From Nocardia spumae (GTDB taxonomy: Bacteria > Actinomycetota > Actinomycetes > Mycobacteriales > Mycobacteriaceae): 64,000 nucleotides of DNA. Below the pieces are notes generated by a model. That model searched no databases and had not been told where the DNA came from. It worked only from the letters and a program-made list of their open reading frames with translations. How positions within the stretch are numbered: position 1 is the first letter of the stretch; each line of letters starts with the position of its first letter. Of the stretch, positions 29,078 to 37,497 are shown in pieces. The stretch covers positions 1 to 64,000 of the forward strand of contig NZ_JAJFZL010000001.1 in the NCBI RefSeq assembly GCF_020733635.1. Reading direction: 5' to 3'. A program made the translations under genes and the position numbers.

Positions 29078-29518
29078 ATGACGAAGGCGTCGACGGTTAC
29101 CGTGGCGCCGGCCTGCCCACAGGGGCCTACCGGCACCGCATCGAAGTCCGGCCGGTCAGGCGGGCTGGTCGGAGAATGGCGCGACCTGCTCGCTCGCCAT
29201 GCGGCGGTGTCCTGCGCATTGGAGAAGGATCTTCAGCGCGACCATCAGATCGGCCTCAGCGAATTCGAGACGCTGGACCGCCTGGTCGACGCCTCGTGCG
29301 ACAGCTACCGCATGAGCGATCTCGCCAACGACATCCACCTGAGTCAAAGCGCCCTCTCCCGCGCGGTCGCCCGGCTCGAGCGCGACGGCCTGGTGGACCG
29401 CACCCTGTGCACGGAGGATCGGCGGGCGGTGTTCGTCTGCCTCACGGACAAGGGCCGTGCCGTCCACAGCGCCGCGGCGCCGACCCACCGCGACGTACTG
29501 CGGCGAACCCTGCACTGA
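29078..29518 (+). CDS. MarR-family transcriptional regulator of the adjacent efflux pump
   Basis: Regulator of 146 residues with a winged helix-turn-helix: LSEFETLDRLVDASCDSYRM, DLANDIHLSQSALSRAVARL (recognition helix) and wing EDRRAVFVCLTDKG. The N-terminal about 25 residues are variable. It is divergent from the MFS pump with three palindromes between them, the usual layout for a repressor released by the pump's substrate. The ligand is unknown. Confidence 0.92.
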   Translation: MTKASTVTVAPACPQGPTGTASKSGRSGGLVGEWRDLLARHAAVSCALEKDLQRDHQIGLSEFETLDRLVDASCDSYRMSDLANDIHLSQSALSRAVARLERDGLVDRTLCTEDRRAVFVCLTDKGRAVHSAAAPTHRDVLRRTLH

Positions 29519-29523
29519 CCGTC

Positions 29524-30396
29524 TCAGGCGGCGGCGATGGCCTCGTCCAGCGCTGCCCGCCCATCCACGGAGGCCGCGCGAATATTCGCGAATGCCGCAC
29601 GGTAGCGGTCGATTTCGTGATCTTTGTCGAAAAAGGCGGTACCGGCGAAATTCTCGACGTACACCACCGGCGGCTCGACGTCGGCGGCACCGGATTCACC
29701 GAATTCCAGCAGGACGAAGCGGCCGGAGTCGAGCCCTTCGTGATAACCGGAATCGTTGGGCACCAATCGAATATCGATATTCGGGCGCTCGCACATACTG
29801 CGCAGATGTGCCAGCTGCCCGGCGGCGACGGACGCGTCACCGATACGCCGCCACAGCAGTGATTCACCGATGATCGCGATCAGCCGCACCGCGTCCGGGG
29901 TACGGGTGAGCAATCGCTGCCGGGTGGTGCGCACCTCGACCCGGCGGTCGACTTCGACCGGGGTCAGATCCGGGCGCGCGGAGGCCAGCAGCGCGCGGGT
30001 GTAGTCCGCGGTCTGCAGCAGGCCGGGGACGAATTCGTTCTCGAAGGTGGACAGCGTGGTGGCCGCCTCCTCCAGGCCGATGTACACCTCGAACCCGTCC
30101 ACGATGGCGTCGCCGTAGGACGACCACCAGCCCCGGGCCTTGGTTTCACGGGCCAGGGCGGTCAGCGGTTCCAGCTCGCTCTCGGCGGCGCCGTAGACCT
30201 TGCACATGGCCTCCACATCGAGGCTGCGCAACGAGGTCTGGCCGGTCTCGATCCGCCAGATCTTGGCCTCCGACCATTCCAGGCGGCGCGCGGCCACCCT
30301 CGTCGTCATGCGCGCGCGATGACGCAGGTCACGCAGCCGTCGCCCCAATTGCCGGCGCGGCATGGTCGAACCCGTGATCCCCTGCGGTAGAGCCAT
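29524..30396 (-). CDS. XRE-family regulator with DUF5753 domain (Scr1 type)
   Basis: Actinobacterial regulator of about 290 residues. The helix-turn-helix spans about 15-65 (LGRRLRDLRHRARMTTRVAA, WSEAKIWRIETGQTSLRSLD). The C-terminal DUF5753 domain contains FENEFVPGLLQTADYTRALL, RQRLLTR and GFEVYIGLEEAATTL. Many members pair with a small DUF397 gene; none is seen here, as the downstream neighbour is the convergent MarR gene. GAGGGGGAAG precedes ATG 30396. Confidence 0.9.
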   Translation of the reverse strand: MALPQGITGSTMPRRQLGRRLRDLRHRARMTTRVAARRLEWSEAKIWRIETGQTSLRSLDVEAMCKVYGAAESELEPLTALARETKARGWWSSYGDAIVDGFEVYIGLEEAATTLSTFENEFVPGLLQTADYTRALLASARPDLTPVEVDRRVEVRTTRQRLLTRTPDAVRLIAIIGESLLWRRIGDASVAAGQLAHLRSMCERPNIDIRLVPNDSGYHEGLDSGRFVLLEFGESGAADVEPPVVYVENFAGTAFFDKDHEIDRYRAAFANIRAASVDGRAALDEAIAAA

Positions 30397-30513
30397 ACTT
30401 CCCCCTCGGCAGAAACCTTCGCGGGGACCCGAATTCGAACCCGCGACGCTCGAACGGATTGTTGCACAACCGAACAAGCCCCGACAGCGACGCGAACTGC
30501 CCCCATGCTGCCC

Positions 30514-31188
30514 CTATTTACGCGGCGGACGCTTGCGAAAACGCCAGAACTGCACCGCGCGAACATCTTCGGACAGCTGGTTCACCGGCTCCGCGACATC
30601 GGACAGCGCCCGGAACAAATCGTCGGCGAGGGCATTGATGTGTTCCACCCGGGTAGCCAGCCGCGACGCGTTGACCAGGAATTCCAGCATCAACCGCACC
30701 GAGGCCGCGATGGTCAGTCCCAGCGGCACCGCCACCACGATCGCGAAGATCAGCCCGAGCAGGGCCGATACCTGCCAGAGCAGCACGATCAGCACCAGTG
30801 GAATCCCGATCGCGAAGGCCAGGCCCAGCAGATAGGCGAGCGGCAGCAGGGTACGAGTGGCCGAGGTGGCGAACTGCACATCGAGCAGGGCCCGGGCCGC
30901 ACTCACACACCAGGCGCGGAAGGCGCCCGGACTGCGGAAGGGTTCGGGCCGCTCGTCCTCGGCGGTCTCGGTGGATGGGGACCACCGCCGCAGCGCGGAC
31001 TCCCGCCAGGTGAACCGCCGCGCCTCCACGGCATAGTCGGCCTCGGCCGGATCGTCGTCGGACCAGGTCTGCGGCGGCTCCGGCGGAAGGCCGGGCGCAT
31101 CGGAGATATCCCGTTCGCTCTCAGCGACATCGCGCGTACCACCGGTTTCGACATCTCGATTCCTGGACCGCTGCGGACTATCGCTCAT
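30514..31188 (-). CDS. DUF4282-type membrane protein
   Basis: Protein of about 224 residues. The first about 85 are acidic, proline-rich and probably disordered. ARALLDVQFATSATRTLLPLAYLLG begins a DUF4282-like core with two transmembrane helices (LLPLAYLLGLAFAIGIPLVL and LLGLIFAIVVAVPLGLTIAA), followed by a helical tail (EHINALADDLFRALSDVAEP) and a basic end FRKRPPRK. Function unknown. ATG 31188 is chosen. It reads away from a 366-nt gap. Confidence 0.75.
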   Translation of the reverse strand: MSDSPQRSRNRDVETGGTRDVAESERDISDAPGLPPEPPQTWSDDDPAEADYAVEARRFTWRESALRRWSPSTETAEDERPEPFRSPGAFRAWCVSAARALLDVQFATSATRTLLPLAYLLGLAFAIGIPLVLIVLLWQVSALLGLIFAIVVAVPLGLTIAASVRLMLEFLVNASRLATRVEHINALADDLFRALSDVAEPVNQLSEDVRAVQFWRFRKRPPRK

Positions 31189-31554
31189 ACCGCGAATCCT
31201 CTCCCGCACAGCGCAAGCGGGCAATGCCGGTGACGAACACCGACTCCGACCTCGGCTGCGATTCAGATCACATTTCGACCCCTCCGACTCCCAGCAAGCT
31301 GCCAGGGAATCAACAGCCGCAACGCAATCGATTCACAGCCGAGCGCACAAAGGTGGTAGTCGTAACAAGTTCACAACGGCGGCGAGCGGCCCGAAAGCGG
31401 GTCATAGCCAGCGGCGATGATCGCCCGTCCGTGTGACGTATCCGACCGAGCCGAAGAAAGTTCCACCAATCTGTAACACAGCCGGTAGCGCGTCCCGATA
31501 CGTCCCATGAACACCGACGCAGGACCCAGATCTACCCGGGGAATGGAGAAGACA
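31189..31554. other. 366-nt intergenic region without a gene
   Basis: Lies between divergent genes and should hold both promoters. I see no ORF with coding character, no tRNA and no strong hairpin. A Shine-Dalgarno GGAGAAG at its right end serves the next gene. Confidence 0.5.
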
Positions 31555-32037
31555 GTGCGTACGACGTTTCCGACTTCCGTCTCGGCGGCGACGTTGGCCG
31601 CTACCGCGCAGGACTACATCCAGCGCGGATGGACGGTCGCTGAAACGGCCAACGGCATCTGCCTGATCACCGATACGAAGGTTTCGGGCATCGAGGTCGC
31701 CGGCGAACTGGCCGCGGATGTGCGCCGATTCCTGCGGGCCAACAACCTGTCCGGACCGGTGATCGAGATTCCGGGCGCCGAGCGCCGCGAGATCCACCTG
31801 GTGACCGGACTCGCCAAGGCCACGCGGGCGCTCGACGCCCTGCGCGCCGCCGGCGCGGTCGTCCACACCGACGGTGCGGGCATCCCGTTGCCTCCCACTC
31901 AGCTCTCGGCCGGCGAGGCCTGCTGGGGCGTGGCGCCGAACGAGGCCCGCTGGCTGCCGCCGGTCGTCGCGATCGCCGCGGCCGTCCGCTCGGCGACCAC
32001 CGGCCGCAAGCCGCAGCTCACCCGCATCGCCAGCTGA
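31555..32037 (+). CDS. Hypothetical protein (160 aa)
   Basis: Soluble protein of 160 residues from GTG 31555, which has GGAGAAG six bases upstream; longer starts at 31507 and 31543 lack this support. It has an alternating strand-helix pattern (TAQDYIQRGWTVAET, CLITDTKVSGIEVAG, GPVIEIPGAERREIHLV) and GIPLPPTQLSAGEACWGVAP near the C-terminus. The latter recalls actinobacterial proteins with a prim-pol N-terminal-like domain, but the resemblance is weak. Function unknown. Confidence 0.6.
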   Translation: MRTTFPTSVSAATLAATAQDYIQRGWTVAETANGICLITDTKVSGIEVAGELAADVRRFLRANNLSGPVIEIPGAERREIHLVTGLAKATRALDALRAAGAVVHTDGAGIPLPPTQLSAGEACWGVAPNEARWLPPVVAIAAAVRSATTGRKPQLTRIAS

Positions 32038-32050
32038 ACCGACTCACCGC

Positions 32051-32082
32051 GAACCGCGAGAACACGCATGTTCTCGCGGTTT
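32051..32082 (+). terminator. Hairpin terminator after the hypothetical gene
   Basis: Stem AACCGCGAGAACA (32052-32064) with TGTTCTCGCGGTT (32069-32081), followed by a short T-run. Confidence 0.7.
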
Positions 32083-32154
32083 CGCGTTCCTGCGGTTTTC
32101 GCGCGTTTCGGATGAATCGCGACACACCGCCCGGCGGCCGACGATGATGGATCC

Positions 32155-34377
32155 ATGACGAGCGTCACCACCGGATCGCGGACCGCCTACCGCACCTGCC
32201 CGCTGTGCGAGGCCGTGTGCGGACTCGAGATCACCCTCGACGCCGAGGACCGGGTGACCCGGGTACGTGGTGATCGCGAGGATCCGTTCAGCCGGGGCTT
32301 CATCTGTCCCAAGGGCGCGAGCCTCGGCGCGCTCGATGCCGATCCCGACCGCCTGACCGAACCGATGATCCGGGATCGCGCCACCGATACCTGGCGGCCG
32401 GCGACCTGGGCACAGGCCTTCGAGCTGATCGCCGAACGCGCCCCGGCCGTCGTCGGTGAACACGGCCGCCAGGCCGCCGCGCTGTATCTGGGAAATCCGA
32501 ATGCGCACACCGTGGCCGGCGCACTGTATGTACCGGCCCTGATCCGGGCGTTGAGCACCCGCAATCTCTTCTCCGCCAGTACCGCGGATCAGATGCCGAA
32601 GCAGGTGTCGAGCGGACTGATGTTCGGCGACCCGCTCACCGTCGCGGTCCCCGATCTCGATCGCACCGACTATCTGCTGATGCTCGGCGCCAATCCGCTG
32701 GAATCCAATGGTTCGCTGTGCACCGCCCCGGACTATCCGGGCCGATTGAAGGCGCTGCGCAAGCGGGGCGGCCGGCTGGTGGTGGTCGATCCGCGGCGCA
32801 CCCGCACCGCGGATCTCGCCGACGAGCATCTGTTCATCCGGCCCGGCAGTGACGCCTATCTGCTGTTCGGCATCGTGCACACGCTCTTCGCCGAGGAACT
32901 GGTGGATATCGGCGCCGAGGGCGTGCCGGTCGACGGCATCGAGCAGATTCGTTCGGTCGCGGTGCCGTTCACCCCGGACGCGGTCCGGGAGCGCACCGGT
33001 ATCCCGGCCGAGACCGTGGTGCGCCTGGCCCGGGAACTGGCCGCCGCGCCGACCGCCGCGGTCTACGCGCGGATCGGTACCTGCACCGCGGAATTCGGCA
33101 CGCTCACCCAGTGGCTGGTCGATGTGATCAATGTGCTGACCGGCAATCTGGATCGGCCCGGTGGTGCGATGTTCGCCACCGCCGCGGCCCTGGGCATCGT
33201 CCGGACCAGGCCGTTCCGCCTCGGCCGCTGGACCAGCCGGGTCCGTGAATTGCCCGAAACCATGGGCGAATTCCCGATCGCGACGCTCGCCGACGAGATC
33301 ACCACCCCGGGTGACGGGCAGGTGCGCATGCTGGTGACGGTCGCCGGTAATCCGGTGCTGTCCGCACCGGCCGGGGCCCGGCTCGGTGATGCGCTCGCGG
33401 GCCTGGAATTCATGGTCAGCGTCGATCGCTATCTCAACGAGACCACGCGGCACGCCGATGTGATCCTCCCGCCGCCGCGCACCCTGCAGGCGCCGCACTA
33501 CGACTTCGCCCTGCTGCAGTTCGCGGTACACAACTACGCGCGGTATTCACCGCCGGTGGTGCCGTCGTCCGAGAATCGGCCGTCGGAACCGGAAATCCTT
33601 GCTCGCCTGGCTCTTTCACTGTCAGGTCAGCAGGCCGGACCGGACCTCGATCCGGTCGCGGCGGTCGACGAGCTGATCATCGCCGGCACGCTGCGCAAGG
33701 CCGGGCTCGATTCCCGCCGCGGCGAGCTGATCGGCGCGAACACCACCGAGCAGCGCATCGACCTGATGCTGCGGCTGGGTCCCTATGGTGAGTGGAATCC
33801 GGAGCGGGAACCGGTGGACGTCGCCGCGAACGGCCTGAATCTGCAGGTCCTGCTGGACAATCCGCACGGCATCGATCTCGGTGCGCTGCGGCCGCGGCTG
33901 CCCGGGGCGCTGCGCACGGCGTCGCGGCGGATCGACTTGGCCCCGCAACCGCTGCTCGACGATACGACCCGCCTGGTCGCCGGATTGACCGATGCCCGGC
34001 CCGATGTGGTGCTGATCGGTCGGCGGCAGCTGCGCTCCAACAACAGCTGGATGCACAATGTGGCCACGCTGGTCGGCGGATCCAATACCTGCACACTGCA
34101 TATTCATCCCGATGATGTGGCACGGCTGGGACTCGGCGAGCTGGCCGCGATCGAATCCGCGGCCGGAAAACTCACCGTCACCGTGGAGCCGAACGACAAG
34201 ATCATGCCGGGCGTGGTGAGCCTGCCGCACGGCTGGGGACATGCCGGCAGTACCCAGACCGTCGCGCGGGCGCACGCGGGCGTCAACGCCAACACCCTGA
34301 CCGACGATTCACGCATCGACGTGCTGTCGGGGAACGCGGTGTTCAACGGGGTCCCGGTGACCATCACCCCGGCCTGA
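32155..34377 (+). CDS. Molybdopterin-bis-MGD oxidoreductase (formate dehydrogenase/nitrate reductase-like)
   Basis: Protein of 740 residues of the Mo-bisMGD family. The N-terminus has the [4Fe-4S] ligands in CPLCEAVCGLE and, 40 residues on, CPKGASLGALD. Central pterin-binding motifs include MLGANPLESNGS and VVVDPRRTRTADLAD. The C-terminal cap shows LHIHPDDVARLGLGELAAIES. The stretch that normally carries the Mo ligand (STADQMPKQVSSGLMFG) has no Cys or Sec, so the metal ligand is unclear. No signal peptide or redox partner gene is nearby, suggesting a cytosolic enzyme. Substrate unknown. Confidence 0.88.
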   Translation: MTSVTTGSRTAYRTCPLCEAVCGLEITLDAEDRVTRVRGDREDPFSRGFICPKGASLGALDADPDRLTEPMIRDRATDTWRPATWAQAFELIAERAPAVVGEHGRQAAALYLGNPNAHTVAGALYVPALIRALSTRNLFSASTADQMPKQVSSGLMFGDPLTVAVPDLDRTDYLLMLGANPLESNGSLCTAPDYPGRLKALRKRGGRLVVVDPRRTRTADLADEHLFIRPGSDAYLLFGIVHTLFAEELVDIGAEGVPVDGIEQIRSVAVPFTPDAVRERTGIPAETVVRLARELAAAPTAAVYARIGTCTAEFGTLTQWLVDVINVLTGNLDRPGGAMFATAAALGIVRTRPFRLGRWTSRVRELPETMGEFPIATLADEITTPGDGQVRMLVTVAGNPVLSAPAGARLGDALAGLEFMVSVDRYLNETTRHADVILPPPRTLQAPHYDFALLQFAVHNYARYSPPVVPSSENRPSEPEILARLALSLSGQQAGPDLDPVAAVDELIIAGTLRKAGLDSRRGELIGANTTEQRIDLMLRLGPYGEWNPEREPVDVAANGLNLQVLLDNPHGIDLGALRPRLPGALRTASRRIDLAPQPLLDDTTRLVAGLTDARPDVVLIGRRQLRSNNSWMHNVATLVGGSNTCTLHIHPDDVARLGLGELAAIESAAGKLTVTVEPNDKIMPGVVSLPHGWGHAGSTQTVARAHAGVNANTLTDDSRIDVLSGNAVFNGVPVTITPA

Positions 34378-34392
34378 CCAGGGCGGCGGATA

Positions 34393-34899
34393 TCAGCGGA
34401 TCTTGAAGATCACCGCGCGCTGGACGACGAAATTGATCACGGTCGCGACGCCCTGGGCGATGACGAAGGCGATCAGCACCGTGCCCTTCACCGAATGACC
34501 GGCGATATCGACCGTCATCGGAGGCAGTTGGTCGTTGAGCAGCGCGTTGATCCCGACCTGCGCCGTGAAGGTGACCGCGTAGAGAACGCACACCGCCAGA
34601 AAGCGTGACCGGCTGGGCGGGGCCTTGAAGGTCCAGCGCCGATTGAGCAGATACGCCGTGGTCGTGCCGACCACGAAACTGCACGCCTTGGCGATATCGC
34701 GCGGCATCCCCAGGGCCATGAACAGCACGTACAGACCGAAATCGACGATCGCCGACAACCCGCCGGTCAGCACGAACCGCACGATCTGCGTCTTCAGGTC
34801 GACGTCCGTCCCGCCGGGCTGGTCGGCCAGCGGTAACTCGGCCGGAAGAGGGAGATGGGGTTCCGCACTCACGCGCACGAGAGTAACGGGTTCGGCCAC
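34393..34899 (-). CDS. GtrA-family membrane protein (Rv3789-like)
   Basis: Protein of 168 residues with four transmembrane segments starting at QIVRFVLTGGLSAIVDFGLY, and the family motif TTTAYLLNRRWTF. Its M. tuberculosis counterpart, Rv3789, lies just upstream of dprE1 and has been proposed to flip decaprenyl-phosphoryl-arabinose or to help recruit AftA. Here it is divergent from dprE1 instead of co-oriented, so the two are not co-transcribed. The first about 35 residues are a variable cytosolic tail. Confidence 0.88.
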   Translation of the reverse strand: MAEPVTLVRVSAEPHLPLPAELPLADQPGGTDVDLKTQIVRFVLTGGLSAIVDFGLYVLFMALGMPRDIAKACSFVVGTTTAYLLNRRWTFKAPPSRSRFLAVCVLYAVTFTAQVGINALLNDQLPPMTVDIAGHSVKGTVLIAFVIAQGVATVINFVVQRAVIFKIR

Positions 34900-34999
34900 G
34901 GCCCTCGCGCCGCCATGGCCGTGACGGTGTGAGTTCGGCCTCGCTACCCGAGCACGGCGGTAAGAGCCGACCCCTATTCAGCCAGTGCATGTAGCCTCT

Positions 35000-36493
35000 A
35001 TGCCGATGTCCACGAAAGCTCAGACCTCCACCGCCGCGGGTCCTGCGAAATCCGCGAGCGACGGCGAGGTGCCACCGGCAAGCAAAGGCTCGGACGAGAA
35101 CGTGACGCTGCCCACGCACACCCGTCGTCTCACCGGATGGGGTCGTACCGCACCGACCACCTCCGAAGTGCTCTCGACCGGCGATCCGGAACAGATCGTG
35201 CGGGCAGTCGCCATGGTCGCGGAGGACAACGAATCCAAGCCACCGCATCTGCGCCGCGGCGTGATCGCCCGCGGGCTGGGACGTTCCTACGGGGACAACG
35301 CCCAGAACGCCGGCGGCCTGGTCGTCAACATGACGGCGCTGAACCAGATCCACCGCATCGACCGCGACACCCATCTGGTCGATGTCGACGCGGGTGTGAA
35401 TCTCGATCAGCTGATGAAGGCGGCATTGCCGTTCGGCCTGTGGGTTCCGGTGCTACCCGGTACCCGCCAGGTCACCGTCGGTGGCGCGATCGGCTCCGAT
35501 ATCCACGGTAAGAACCACCACAGCGCGGGCAGTTTCGGCAATCACGTGCGGTCGATCCAGCTGCTCACCGCCGATGGCACGGTGCAGACCATCGGGCCGA
35601 AGAAGAACGCCAAGCTGTTCTGGGCCACCGTCGGCGGCTGCGGTCTCACCGGCATCATCCTGCGCGCGACGATCGAGATGACGCCGACCGAAACCGCGTA
35701 TTTCATCGCCGACGGGGATGTGACCTCGGGTCTCGACGAGACCATCGCCTTCCACAGCGACGGTTCCGAGGACAACTACGAATACAGCTCGGCCTGGTTC
35801 GACGCGCTCAGCCCGATGCCGAAACTGGGCCGGGCGGTGATCTCCCGCGGCTCGCTGGCCAAGCTGGACCAGCTGCCGAAGAAGCTGCGCAAGAATCCGC
35901 TGGGATTCACCGGAAAGACGTTCCTCACCTTCCCGGACGTCTTCCCGAACGGTCTGCTCAACAACAAGACCTTCACCCTGGCGACCGAGATCTGGTACCG
36001 CAAGGGCGCGACCTACCGGCAGAAGCCGCAGGATCTGACGGCGTTCTACCACCCGCTGGATATGCTCGGCGAGTGGAACCGCGCCTACGGTTCGCGTGGA
36101 TTCCTGCAGTATCAGTTCGTGGTGCCGCCGGAGGCGGTCGAGGAGTTCAAGCAGATCCTCATCGATATCCAGGCCAGCGGGCGATACTCGTTCCTCAATG
36201 TGTTCAAGTACTTCGGCCAGGGCAATCAGGCGCCACTGAGCTTCCCGATGCCCGGCTGGAACGTCTGCCTCGACTTCCCGATCGCACCCGGTCTGAACGA
36301 ATTCGTCACCGAATTGGACCGGCGCGTACTGGAATTCGGCGGCCGTCTCTACACCGGTAAGGATTCCCGCACCACCGCGGAAACCTTCCACCAGATGTAC
36401 CCCCGGATCGACGAGTGGATCAAGGTCCGCCGAAGTGTCGATCCCACAGGCGTTTTCATGTCCGATATGGCGAGAAGGCTGGAGCTGCAATAG
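35000..36493 (+). CDS. dprE1: Decaprenylphosphoryl-beta-D-ribose oxidase DprE1 (Rv3790-like)
   Basis: FAD enzyme of about 497 residues that oxidises decaprenylphosphoryl-ribose at C2', the first half of epimerisation to the arabinose donor. The FAD-binding domain shows [16 protein letters not shown] and [20 protein letters not shown]. The substrate domain ends with [20 protein letters not shown]. The cysteine that benzothiazinones attack is kept in [11 protein letters not shown] (TGC at 36266-36268). Starts at 35000 and 35006 are both possible. Its stop overlaps the dprE2 GTG (TAGTG). Confidence 0.95.
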   Translation: MPMSTKAQTSTAAGPAKSASDGEVPPASKGSDENVTLPTHTRRLTGWGRTAPTTSEVLSTGDPEQIVRAVAMVAEDNESKPPHLRRGVIARGLGRSYGDNAQNAGGLVVNMTALNQIHRIDRDTHLVDVDAGVNLDQLMKAALPFGLWVPVLPGTRQVTVGGAIGSDIHGKNHHSAGSFGNHVRSIQLLTADGTVQTIGPKKNAKLFWATVGGCGLTGIILRATIEMTPTETAYFIADGDVTSGLDETIAFHSDGSEDNYEYSSAWFDALSPMPKLGRAVISRGSLAKLDQLPKKLRKNPLGFTGKTFLTFPDVFPNGLLNNKTFTLATEIWYRKGATYRQKPQDLTAFYHPLDMLGEWNRAYGSRGFLQYQFVVPPEAVEEFKQILIDIQASGRYSFLNVFKYFGQGNQAPLSFPMPGWNVCLDFPIAPGLNEFVTELDRRVLEFGGRLYTGKDSRTTAETFHQMYPRIDEWIKVRRSVDPTGVFMSDMARRLELQ

Positions 36494-37254
36494 TGATCAA
36501 CGCGGTCGGCAACCCGCAGAACATTCTGCTGCTGGGCGGCACTTCCGAGATCGGTCTGGCGATCTGCCAGGAGTATCTGAAGAAGGGTCCGGCACGGGTC
36601 GTGCTCGCGGCGCTGCCCAACGATCCACTGCGCGCGCAGTCGGTGGCGCTGCTGGAGGCGGCGGGCGCGTCGAAGGTCGAGGTCATCGATTTCGACGCCC
36701 TGGACACCGGCAGCCACCCCAAGGTGATCGAACAGGCGTGGGAGGGCGGCGATGTCGATGTCGTGGTCGTCGCCTTCGCGCTCGACGGTGATGCCGAGGA
36801 ACTGTGGCAGAACCAGTCGAAGGCGGTCCGGGTCGCCGAGGTCAACTACACCGCGGGCGTTTCCGTCGGTGTGCTGGCCGGCGAGAAGCTGAAGGATCAG
36901 GGCTACGGGCGGATCATCGTCATGTCCTCGGTGGCCGGTGAGCGCGTCAAGCGCGCCAACTTCGTCTACGGCTCGACCAAGGCCGGACTCGACGGCTTCT
37001 ACCTCGGACTCGGCGAGGCGCTGCGCCCGCACGGCCCGCGCGTCACGGTGGTGCGTCCCGGCCAGGTGCGCACCCAGTTCTCCGCGCACGTCGCCGAGGC
37101 GCCACTCACGGTGAACAAAGAAGACGTTGCCGCCCTTGCGGTCTCGGCCTCCGAGAAGGGTAAGGAACTGATCTGGGCGCCCGGGACGTTCCGCTGGGTC
37201 ATGATGATCCTGCGCCACATCCCGCGCCCGATCTTCCGCAAACTCCCCATCTGA
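36493..37254 (+). CDS. dprE2: Decaprenylphosphoryl-2-keto-erythro-pentose reductase DprE2 (Rv3791-like)
   Basis: SDR of 253 residues that reduces the DprE1 product with NADH to decaprenylphosphoryl-arabinose, the sole arabinose donor for the wall. It carries [17 protein letters not shown], the catalytic Ser in [10 protein letters not shown] and Y-x-x-x-K in [15 protein letters not shown], then VVRPGQVRT. The GTG start overlaps the dprE1 stop by one base, giving tight coupling and matching the known DprE1-DprE2 complex. Confidence 0.95.
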   Translation: MINAVGNPQNILLLGGTSEIGLAICQEYLKKGPARVVLAALPNDPLRAQSVALLEAAGASKVEVIDFDALDTGSHPKVIEQAWEGGDVDVVVVAFALDGDAEELWQNQSKAVRVAEVNYTAGVSVGVLAGEKLKDQGYGRIIVMSSVAGERVKRANFVYGSTKAGLDGFYLGLGEALRPHGPRVTVVRPGQVRTQFSAHVAEAPLTVNKEDVAALAVSASEKGKELIWAPGTFRWVMMILRHIPRPIFRKLPI

Positions 37255-37295
37255 GTTCTGCGACGGCGGCCGGAGCCGCCGCCGACGAATCGACG

Positions 37296-37334
37296 AGCAG
37301 AGTCGGCGCCACCAGTCGTGGTGCCGACTCTGCT
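37296..37334 (+). terminator. Strong hairpin between dprE2 and aftA
   Basis: A 17-bp stem with one G-U pair (37296-37312 with 37318-37334, core AGCAGAGTCGGC). It lies 160 nt before aftA, so aftA probably has its own promoter or is attenuated. Confidence 0.7.
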
Positions 37335-37497
37335 GTATCGGCGGCTGGGTTGTGGGACCGCGGGATACGGCCGGCCGAGGCGGCGGATCCGGACGGTGTC
37401 CGATGCACCGGACAGGTGCTCGGCGTCGCACGGTCCGAACTCCGCCCGGCTTGTAGGCTCGCGGTCAGATTGCGATGCGAGAGGATCCGGAGGCACA

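Noticed and set aside
30417..30450. tRNA-like T-loop sequence (GGGTTCGAATTC on the minus strand) upstream of the Scr1 regulator
   Set aside because: The flanking 5-bp arms do not pair as a T-stem and no acceptor or anticodon arm exists.
32044..33531. 495-codon minus-strand frame opposite the molybdopterin enzyme
   Set aside because: Composition is that of an antisense shadow and it covers the cysteine motif of the real gene.
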